Origin: JANNPJ01 sp965200525
Lineage (GTDB): Bacteria; Actinomycetota; Actinomycetes; Actinomycetales; Kineosporiaceae
Assembly (NCBI GenBank): GCA_965200525.1
Contig: OZ241368.1
Coordinates: 1,488,001 to 1,552,000 of the forward strand
Reading direction: 5' to 3'
Length of the DNA: 64,000 nt
Position 1 is the first letter of the stretch, and the number at the start of each line of letters is the position of its first letter. The notes beneath the pieces were generated by a model. The model had not been told where the DNA came from, ran no database searches, and was given only the letters and a program-made list of their open reading frames with translations. The position numbers and the translations under genes were made by a program. This document shows, piece by piece, positions 58,221 through 64,000 of this stretch.

Positions 58221-59632
58221 GGTGCCATCCTTCCAGCCCCGGCCCGGGCCGCGGCCTCGGCCGCCGCCGGCAGGGCCCGGATCACCTGGTCCAGGGCCGC
58301 CTCGTCGTGGGCGGCGGACAGGAACCAGGCCTCGAACGCGCTCGGCGGCAGGTAGACGCCACGCTCGAGCATCGCGTGGAAGAACGCCGCGAAGGCGGGC
58401 AGGTCCTGCTGCCGGGCGTCGTCGTAGTCGCGCACCGCGGGCAGCTCGGTGAAGAAGACGCTGAACATCGTTCCGGCCCACTGCACGGTGTGCGGCACGC
58501 CGTGCGCGCCCAGCGCCGCGGTGGCGGCCTCGGCGATCGCGGCCGCCGACTCGTGCAGCCGCTGGTAGACGTCGTCCGTGCAGGCCCGCAGGGTGGCCAG
58601 CCCGGCCGCGGTGGCGACCGGGTTACCGGACAGCGTGCCGGCCTGGTAGACCGGGCCCTCCGGGGCCAGCAGAGCCATCACCTCGGCCCGGCCGCCGAAC
58701 GCCGCCGCCGGGAAGCCGCCGCCCATCACCTTGCCGAAGGTGTACAGGTCGGCCGGGCCGGCCGCGCCGTCCTCGGTCGGGCCCTCCAGGCCGTACCAGC
58801 CGGCTCGGGAGACCCGGAAGCCGGTCATCACCTCGTCCGAGATCAGCAGCGCGCCGTGGGCCCGGGTGATCGTGCGCAGCGCGTTGGTGTAACCGGGCTG
58901 CGGCGGGACCACGCCCATGTTGCCCGGCGCGGCCTCGGTGATCACGGCCGCGATCTGCGGGCCGTGCTCGGCGAACGCGGCCCTCAGCGCGTCGACGTCG
59001 TTGTACGGCAGCACGATGGTGTCGGCGGCCGAGGCCCCGGTGACGCCGGGAGTGTCCGGCAGGGCGAAGGTGGCCAGCCCGGAGCCGGCTGCGGCCAGCA
59101 GTGCGTCGACGTGGCCGTGGTAGCAGCCGGCGAACTTGACGATCTTGGTTCGCCCGGAGAAGCCGCGGGCCAGCCGGATCGCGCTCATCGTGGCCTCGGT
59201 GCCGCTGGAGACCAAGCGGACCTGCTCGACCGGCTCGATCCGGTGGACGATCTCCTCGGCCAGGGCGACCTCGCCCTCGGTCGGCGTGCCGAACGAGAAG
59301 CCGGCCGCGGCGGCGGTGCGGACCGCGGCCAGGACGTCGGGGTGGGCGTGGCCCAGGATCATCGGGCCCCAGGAGCAGACCAGGTCGACGTACCGGCGGC
59401 CGTCTGCGTCCCAGAGGTAGGGGCCCTCGCCGCGAACCATGAACCGCGGCGTCCCGCCGACCGCGCGAAAGGCCCGGACGGGGGAATTGACCCCACCGGG
59501 GGTCACCGCCCGGGCTCGCGCGAAGAGGGCCTCGGACGCCGGCGCCGAGCCGGCGTACAGCCGGCTCTCAGCGTTCGCGAGCGGCTCGGCCGGGCCGGTC
59601 GGACCGGCCGGACGCAACGCTTCGTCTGTCAC
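58217..59632 (-). CDS. hemL: Glutamate-1-semialdehyde 2,1-aminomutase
   Basis: This 471-residue PLP enzyme makes 5-aminolevulinate for heme. Seen are the GGVNSPVRAF start region (about 46-55), CYHGHVDALL, DEVMTGFRVS with the PLP-interacting Asp, and the Schiff-base lysine in YTFGKVMGGGFPAAAFGG (about 298). The GTG at 59630-59632 has no ribosome site, but AACACT ends 6 nt upstream, a possible weak leaderless -10. It is co-transcribed with the phosphatase and probably with the cytochrome genes. Confidence 0.94.
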   Translation of the reverse strand: MTDEALRPAGPTGPAEPLANAESRLYAGSAPASEALFARARAVTPGGVNSPVRAFRAVGGTPRFMVRGEGPYLWDADGRRYVDLVCSWGPMILGHAHPDVLAAVRTAAAAGFSFGTPTEGEVALAEEIVHRIEPVEQVRLVSSGTEATMSAIRLARGFSGRTKIVKFAGCYHGHVDALLAAAGSGLATFALPDTPGVTGASAADTIVLPYNDVDALRAAFAEHGPQIAAVITEAAPGNMGVVPPQPGYTNALRTITRAHGALLISDEVMTGFRVSRAGWYGLEGPTEDGAAGPADLYTFGKVMGGGFPAAAFGGRAEVMALLAPEGPVYQAGTLSGNPVATAAGLATLRACTDDVYQRLHESAAAIAEAATAALGAHGVPHTVQWAGTMFSVFFTELPAVRDYDDARQQDLPAFAAFFHAMLERGVYLPPSAFEAWFLSAAHDEAALDQVIRALPAAAEAAARAGAGRMAP

Positions 59633-59680
59633 CCGACCAGTGTTCCAGCACCCCTCGGGCCGTCCTACTCAGGGTGGGGC

Positions 59681-59701
59681 GAGCCGTGCGGGAAACGGCT
59701 C
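59681..59701 (-). terminator. Hairpin at the end of the 68-residue gene
   Basis: GAGCCGT (59681-59687) and ACGGCTC (59695-59701) form a perfect 7-bp stem with a 7-nt loop, starting at the stop codon of the 68-residue gene. It probably separates this gene from hemL. Confidence 0.5.
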
Positions 59702-59906
59702 AGAGGTACATGTCCACCTTGCCGGAAGCGATCGCCGCCCCCGACTTGGCCACGTCGTCCGCGGCGCTGGGATCGGTCGTGGTCGCGGCCAGGGCCTTGG
59801 CCGACAGTTCGGCCATCGACGGCCGGGCCGCCAGGATCGACGCGATGTCCTTGGCCGACGGCAGGCCCTGATATCCGAGCTTGCTGCCGATACTGCTGAT
59901 GTCCAT
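59700..59906 (-). CDS. Small 68-residue protein of unknown function
   Basis: The protein begins MDISSIGSKLGYQGLPSAKD, has two predicted helical stretches rich in Ala and Ser, and ends SGKVDMYL. It has no cysteine, signal peptide or membrane helix. The ATG at 59904-59906 has a strong AGAGGGGG site 4-5 nt upstream, and a terminator-like hairpin sits at the stop. It therefore looks like a real monocistronic gene. About 150 bp upstream is an array of TTCACGAA half-sites like the nuo operator. The MDI start faintly recalls the YjfB 'putative motility protein' family, but I cannot support that call. Confidence 0.55.
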   Translation of the reverse strand: MDISSIGSKLGYQGLPSAKDIASILAARPSMAELSAKALAATTTDPSAADDVAKSGAAIASGKVDMYL

Positions 59907-60042
59907 ATCGCCCCCTCTTCTCACCGAAGTGCTCGTGACGGATTACCGACAAGATGCTGATCGACAGCTCCGAGCCTGGCCCTGATCACGCAGTCGGGTG
60001 AACCGGCAGGCCATTGCGCGCGCCCTACGGCTTATGAGTGGT

Positions 60043-60071
60043 TTGTGAACGATTCACGAAGGATTCACGAA
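60043..60071. repeat. Rex-like half-site array with 11-bp tandem repeat
   Basis: TTGTGAA (60043-60049), a 3-bp gap, and TTCACGA (60053-60059) resemble a Rex operator with one spacer base missing. An 11-bp tandem repeat (60050-60060 and 60061-60071, one mismatch) adds a second TTCACGAA one helical turn away. It overlaps the methyltransferase stop codon and lies upstream of the 68-residue gene. The rest of the 158-bp gap shows nothing else. Confidence 0.5.
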
Positions 60072-60949
60072 CGATCAGGCCCGGTGGGTAACGAAATGAC
60101 CGGCCCCGGTTCGGCGGTGACGCCGAGAGCGACCACCATTCCGTCATATCCGTCCTGTTCCGGATTCTGGGCCGGGACATCCACCGTGACGACGCTGAGT
60201 TCGGCGCAGTCCCGGCTCAGCACGGCCTCGATCAGCTCGGCGTTGACCGCCCGCACCGCCGGGAACCGCCGGTCGGCCACCGAGTAACCGACCGACCCGT
60301 CCATGAAGGCCGCCGCGAACGGGGCCCCCGGCACCAGCGCGGCCAGGAAGGCAGCCACCGCGGCCCGGAACTCCTCCAGGTACGACGTGGTCGACTCGGC
60401 CACGAAGAACATCGTGCCGAGATCCCAGCCGGCCGGCTCCAGATCGAGCACGGCGGCCCGGCGGATCTCGTGCCGGGCGGCCAGCAACTGACGCGGGTTG
60501 GCCAGCTGCTGATAGCCGGGGAACCGGGCGTACTCGGCCCAGAACGGCTGCCAGACCCAGTCGCCGCGGGCGTCCTCCATGCCGATGCCGGCGCCGGCCC
60601 GGCGCAACCAGTCCAGGTTGGGCGTGGCCGGGTCGGTCAGCGTGATGCTGCCGCTCCACGGCAACAGGGCCAAGGCCGGGTACAGGTTGGCCCCGGAGCC
60701 GACGTCCAGACCGCGCAGCAGCTCGGTGCCCGGAGTGTCCCGGAAATGCCGGGAAAAGAAACCGGCGACGGTCTGGATTATCGATTGATCGTCGTTCCGG
60801 AGGGATTCGTAGTTGTGTTTCCAATAGGCCTGGGAATCGAATTGCTCCCAGTCGACCTCGCGGTTGCGCCGGATCAGTTCTATCGGGCCGTCGTGCACGA
60901 CCGAGGGCAGCGCCTCGGCGGACACATCCGAGCGGGCCGTATTGCTCAT
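60065..60949 (-). CDS. SAM-dependent methyltransferase, NNMT/PNMT-like (SCO2525 family)
   Basis: This 294-residue protein has FDSQAYWKHNYESLRNDDQSII near residue 37, SAM motif I LRGLDVGSGANLYPALALLPW (about 77-97), and LTDPATPNLDWL. This matches the SCO2525-like methyltransferase group related to nicotinamide/phenylethanolamine N-methyltransferases. The substrate is unknown. The ATG at 60947-60949 is chosen; a TAATCT -10 element (60958-60963) ends 8 nt upstream, so the transcript may be leaderless. A TGACAC/GTGTCA operator-like dyad lies further upstream. It appears to be a single-gene unit between hemB and the 68-residue gene. Confidence 0.72.
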   Translation of the reverse strand: MSNTARSDVSAEALPSVVHDGPIELIRRNREVDWEQFDSQAYWKHNYESLRNDDQSIIQTVAGFFSRHFRDTPGTELLRGLDVGSGANLYPALALLPWSGSITLTDPATPNLDWLRRAGAGIGMEDARGDWVWQPFWAEYARFPGYQQLANPRQLLAARHEIRRAAVLDLEPAGWDLGTMFFVAESTTSYLEEFRAAVAAFLAALVPGAPFAAAFMDGSVGYSVADRRFPAVRAVNAELIEAVLSRDCAELSVVTVDVPAQNPEQDGYDGMVVALGVTAEPGPVISLPTGPDRS

Positions 60950-60957
60950 GCATCCGG

Positions 60958-61016
60958 AGATTAGCGCACCGGCCCACGAGACGCCCAATGACACAATTCA
61001 GTGTCAACTGGTGTCA
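60958..61016 (-). promoter_or_regulatory. Promoter and dyad operator upstream of the methyltransferase gene
   Basis: On the minus strand TAATCT (60958-60963) is a TANNNT-type -10. Further upstream TGACAC (60989-60994) and GTGTCA (61001-61006) form a perfect 6-6-6 inverted repeat. A third GTGTCA follows at 61011-61016. The position just upstream of the expected -35 suits a regulator site. Confidence 0.5.
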
Positions 61017-61056
61017 TTGATTGAGCAAGCAATACCCGGCAGTTCGCGAATGCAGC

Positions 61057-62052
61057 TCAGGAACGCAGCCCGGCGGCGATCTCGGCCGCCCAGTAGGTCA
61101 GCACGACCGACGCCCCGGCCCGGCGGATCGACGTCACCGACTCGACGATCGCCCGCTCCCGGTCGATCCAGCCGTTGGCGGCGGCGGCCTCGATCATCGC
61201 GTACTCGCCCGAGATCTGGTACGCCGCAACGGGAACGTCGACCGTGTCGGCCACCCGGGCGACGACGTCGAGATAACTCATCGCCGGTTTGACCATCACC
61301 AGGTCGGCGCCCTCGGCCAGGTCGAGGGCGACCTCGCGCAGCGCCTCCCGGCCGTTGGCCGGATCCTGCTGATAGGTCCGGCGGTCGCCCTCCAGGCTGG
61401 ACTGGACCGCCTCGCGGAACGGGCCGTAGAAGGCCGAGGCGTACTTGGCCGCGTAGGCCAGGATCGCCACGTCGTCCCGGCCGGCCCCGTCCAGGGCGGA
61501 GCGGACCGCCGCGACCTGGCCGTCCATCATCCCGCTGGGCCCGACCATCGCGCAGCCCGCCTCGGCCAGGGCCAAGGCCATCTCGGCGTACCGGACCAGG
61601 GTGGCGTCGTTGTCGACGGTGCCGTCAGCGGCCAGCACGCCGCAGTGGCCGTGATCGGTGAACTCGTCCAGGCACAGGTCGGCCATCACCACCAGCTCGT
61701 CGCCGACCTCGGCGACCACGTCGGCGACGGCCAGGTTGAGGATGCCGGCCGGATCGGTGGCCCCGGAGCCGACCGCGTCCTTGTGCTCCGGAATGCCGAA
61801 GATCATGATCCCGCCGAGGCCCAGCCCGGCCGCCTCGGCCGCGGCCTTGCGCAGCGTCTCGCGGGTGTGCTGCACGACGCCGGGCATCGAGCTGATCGGG
61901 TTGGGCTGTTCCAGTCCCTCCCGGACGAACACCGGCAGCACCAGTTCAGCCGGGTGGAGCCGGGTCTCGGCCACCATCCGGCGAATCGCCCGGCCCGACC
62001 GAAGCCGTCGCGGCCGGACCACCGGGAACCTGGCCCCGGAGGCCGGGCTCAT
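61057..62052 (-). CDS. hemB: Delta-aminolevulinic acid dehydratase (porphobilinogen synthase)
   Basis: This 331-residue enzyme condenses two 5-aminolevulinates. The catalytic lysines are in AAKYASAFYGPFREAV (about 201-216) and VMVKPAMSYLDVV (about 254-266). The N-terminus FPVVRPRRLRSGRAIRRMVAET is typical. DLCLDEFTDHGHCG (about 121-134) is the variable metal site; it keeps Asp residues plus one Cys, suggesting the Mg-type enzyme. The ATG at 62050-62052 overlaps the hemD stop as ATGA. Confidence 0.94.
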   Translation of the reverse strand: MSPASGARFPVVRPRRLRSGRAIRRMVAETRLHPAELVLPVFVREGLEQPNPISSMPGVVQHTRETLRKAAAEAAGLGLGGIMIFGIPEHKDAVGSGATDPAGILNLAVADVVAEVGDELVVMADLCLDEFTDHGHCGVLAADGTVDNDATLVRYAEMALALAEAGCAMVGPSGMMDGQVAAVRSALDGAGRDDVAILAYAAKYASAFYGPFREAVQSSLEGDRRTYQQDPANGREALREVALDLAEGADLVMVKPAMSYLDVVARVADTVDVPVAAYQISGEYAMIEAAAANGWIDRERAIVESVTSIRRAGASVVLTYWAAEIAAGLRS

Positions 62053-63671
62053 TTCGCCGACCGGCGGGCCGAACCCTTGCGCTGACTCGGCCGCAGCACC
62101 GGCTCGCCGGCCTCGTCGGCGCTCAGCCGCAGCCCGGCGCCGTACTCGGCCAGGGCCGCGACCAGCGCCTCGGCACTGGGTTCGGCGGCCAGGACGTCGA
62201 CCCGAAGGCCGTGCTCCTCGGCCGTTTTCGCGGTCTGCGGACCGATGCAGGCGACCACCGTGGTGGTGTGCGGCTTGCCCGCGATGCCGACCAGGTTGCG
62301 GACCGTGGACGAGGAGGTGAAGACCACCGCGTCGAAGTGCCCGCTCTTGATCGCCTCGCGGGTGTCGGCCGGCGGCGGCGCCGCCCGGACCGTGCGGTAG
62401 GCGGTGACGTCGTCCACCTCCCAGCCGTTCTCCTGCAGGCCGGCCACCAGGGTGTCGGTGGCGATGTCGGCCCGGGGCAGGAACACCCGGTTGATCGGGT
62501 CGAGCACCTCGTCGTAGGGCGGCCAGACCTCGAGCAGGCCGATCGCGGACTGGTTCTCGGTCGGCACCAGGTCGGGCTCGATCCCCCAGTCGCGCAGCGC
62601 GGCCGTGGTCACGCCACCGACCGCGGCCACCTTGAGACCGGCGAAGGCCCGCGCGTCCAGGCCGAACTCCTCGAACTTCTCCCGGACCGCGCGGACGGCG
62701 TTCACGCTGGTGAAGCCGATCCACTCGTACCGGCCGGTGACCAGGCCCTTGACCGCCTTCTCCATCTGGTGCGGGGTGCGCGGCGGCTCGACCGAGATGG
62801 TGGGCACCACCTGGGCGACGGCCCCGTGGTCGGCCAGACCGGCCACGATCCCACCGGCCTGCTGCTTGGTCCGGGGCACCAGGACCTGCCAGCCGAACAG
62901 CGGCTTGTTCTCGAACCAGGAGGCCTTGTCCCGCAACCCGGCGGCCTCGCCGATCACCGCGGTCATCGGCCGGTCCAGAGCGGCCCGGGGCAGCGCCGCC
63001 ACCAGTTCACCGAGCGAGCAGGCCAGCGAGCGTTGCTGGACCGTGGTGCCCTTGGAGGTCACCACCACCGGGGTCTGCGGCTTGCGGCCGGCCTCGAGCA
63101 GTCCCTCGGCCGCGCCGCGGATGTCCTCCTCGGCGCCCAGCACCACCACCGTGGTGGACGCCGTGGCGTGCAGCTTCCAGTCGACGTCGACCCCGTGCGG
63201 GTGCACCACGTGAACCCCGCTGACCCCGGCCGGGGTGAGCGGCACCCCGGCGTAGGCCGGTACGGCCAGCGCGGCCGAGACCCCGGGCACGACCTCGAAC
63301 GGCAGCGACTGCTTGCGACAGGCGGCGATCTCCTCGGCCAGGCCGGTGAAGGTGGCCGGGTCGCCGTCCAGCAACCGAACCACCCGGCAGCCCGAGCGGG
63401 CCGCGGTGACCACGAGTTTGGCCCGGCTGGCCCGGGTCATCGGCTGGCCGTCCTCGCCGAAGCCGGCGTCCAGCACCTCGACATCGGGCCGGCAGTGACG
63501 AGCGATCATGCTCTCGCGGGGGATCTGGTCGACGACGACGACATCGGCCTCGCCGAGCCGTTCCACCGCCCGCAGCGTCAGCAGACCTTCGTCTCCGGGG
63601 CCCGCGCCGACGAACGCGACGGACCCACCGGCCTTGGCGGACCCCTTCTTCCGGGCGGTCATCGAGCTCAC
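62049..63671 (-). CDS. hemD: Uroporphyrinogen-III methyltransferase/synthase fusion
   Basis: This 540-residue two-domain protein starts with a SUMT/tetrapyrrole methylase domain: VAFVGAGPGDEGLLTLRAVE (about 18-37), LDGDPATF, VVPGVSAALAVPAYAGVPLT. The second half is uroporphyrinogen-III synthase: GWQVLVPRTKQQAGG (about 265), IGFTSVNAVRAV, and VVFTSSSTVRNLVGI near 455. The fusion is usual in actinobacteria and lies between hemC and hemB. Whether the methylase half is active cannot be judged here. The GTG at 63669-63671 overlaps the hemC stop as GTGA and has AAGGTG upstream. Confidence 0.93.
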   Translation of the reverse strand: MSSMTARKKGSAKAGGSVAFVGAGPGDEGLLTLRAVERLGEADVVVVDQIPRESMIARHCRPDVEVLDAGFGEDGQPMTRASRAKLVVTAARSGCRVVRLLDGDPATFTGLAEEIAACRKQSLPFEVVPGVSAALAVPAYAGVPLTPAGVSGVHVVHPHGVDVDWKLHATASTTVVVLGAEEDIRGAAEGLLEAGRKPQTPVVVTSKGTTVQQRSLACSLGELVAALPRAALDRPMTAVIGEAAGLRDKASWFENKPLFGWQVLVPRTKQQAGGIVAGLADHGAVAQVVPTISVEPPRTPHQMEKAVKGLVTGRYEWIGFTSVNAVRAVREKFEEFGLDARAFAGLKVAAVGGVTTAALRDWGIEPDLVPTENQSAIGLLEVWPPYDEVLDPINRVFLPRADIATDTLVAGLQENGWEVDDVTAYRTVRAAPPPADTREAIKSGHFDAVVFTSSSTVRNLVGIAGKPHTTTVVACIGPQTAKTAEEHGLRVDVLAAEPSAEALVAALAEYGAGLRLSADEAGEPVLRPSQRKGSARRSAK

Positions 63672-64000
63672 GAGTCACCTTCTCTTGCCATGGCGGCTGT
63701 GCCTGAAGTTGCTGCCGTTTCGAGGCCTGCCTCGAGCGGTGGCGGTTGCGGCACGGGGATCAGTTCGGCGGCACCGTCGGCGAGCATCTGCTCGGCCAGG
63801 ACCTGGCCCAGGGCGATCGCCGAGGCCTCGCCGTCCGGCGTCAGCGCGGGTTCGGGGTCGGGCAGGTCGAGCCGGACGGTGGCCGACCGGCGGATGGTGA
63901 TCACGCCGTCCACCGACCCGACCACGGCCCGCAGGAAGAGCTCGGGGCCCTCCTCGCCCTCGGTGACCTCGGCTAGCGCGCCGACCGGCGCGGCGCAGCC
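63668..64000 (-). CDS. hemC: Hydroxymethylbilane synthase (C-terminal part)
   Basis: The frame is open to the right edge, so only the last 110 residues are seen. It starts at GCAAPVGALAEV, the dipyrromethane-cofactor cysteine motif in the C-terminal domain of porphobilinogen deaminase. A three-stranded domain with GVITIRRSATVRLDLPDPE and GEASAIALGQVLAEQML follows. Its stop overlaps the hemD start by 4 nt. In streptomycetes the upstream genes are hemA and rex, so those are expected just beyond the window (inference). Confidence 0.9.
   Translation of the reverse strand, partial: GCAAPVGALAEVTEGEEGPELFLRAVVGSVDGVITIRRSATVRLDLPDPEPALTPDGEASAIALGQVLAEQMLADGAAELIPVPQPPPLEAGLETAATSGTAAMAREGDS

Noticed and set aside
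1..64000. CRISPR arrays, tRNA or rRNA genes, insertion sequences
   Set aside because: No regularly spaced direct repeats, cloverleaf-like segments, rRNA motifs or transposase genes were seen. No gap between genes exceeds 300 bp.

Overview
The window is very GC-rich and densely packed, with heavy G/C at codon third positions, many GTG starts and mostly 1-8 nt gene overlaps. The gene set (menaquinone pathway, 14-gene nuo operon, KorAB, DUF4229 next to menA, SipW-type secreted proteins, large GGDEF/EAL proteins) indicates a chromosomal segment of a high-GC Actinomycetota bacterium. It may be a Frankiales/Nakamurellales/Sporichthyales-like lineage, but the genus cannot be fixed from sequence reading alone. 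I see no rRNA, tRNA, CRISPR array, insertion sequence or prophage.

Layout. 1-4.7 kb: end of a GNAT gene, a VOC protein, a LysR regulator, and a divergent korAB pair (2-oxoacid:ferredoxin oxidoreductase). 4.8-6.1 kb: rarD and a broken NAD(P)-binding reductase relic. 6.15-23.3 kb (minus strand): complete nuoABCDEFGHIJKLMN followed without a gap by a polyprenyl diphosphate synthase, so complex I is coupled to the enzyme making the menaquinone side chain. A Rex-type operator sits in the nuo leader region. 23.6-25.7 kb: menG and menF, divergent around a perfect palindrome. 25.7-33.6 kb: a six-gene minus-strand operon of SipW-type secreted proteins, LamG proteins, a SipW-type signal peptidase fused to a LamG protein, and a diguanylate cyclase. 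33.7-39.5 kb: menD, a 1011-residue unknown protein, and menB. 39.6-46.5 kb: a small membrane protein and a 2106-residue kinase-ATPase-GAF-GGDEF-EAL protein. 46.5-50.5 kb: an unknown protein, menE, menA and a DUF4229 protein. 50.6-53.5 kb: a GGDEF(degenerate)-EAL membrane protein and a second PLDc_N protein. 53.5-57.4 kb: the System II cytochrome c maturation genes ccsB-resB-ccdA-tlpA. 57.4-64 kb: a histidine phosphatase, hemL, a 68-residue protein, a methyltransferase, hemB, a SUMT-HemD fusion, and the end of hemC.

How the genes work together. Most of the window builds a menaquinone respiratory chain: complex I, quinone synthesis (menA, B, D, E, F, G and a prenyl synthase; menC and menH are not here), heme synthesis and cytochrome c maturation. 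Several men and neighbouring genes appear to be leaderless, with a TANNNT -10 element ending 6-7 nt before the start codon. Embedded in this core is the most unusual locus, the 25.7-33.6 kb operon. It looks like an actinobacterial counterpart of a SipW/TasA-type surface-fibre export system with a built-in c-di-GMP synthase, and the ribosome binding site of its first gene is buried in a perfect hairpin.
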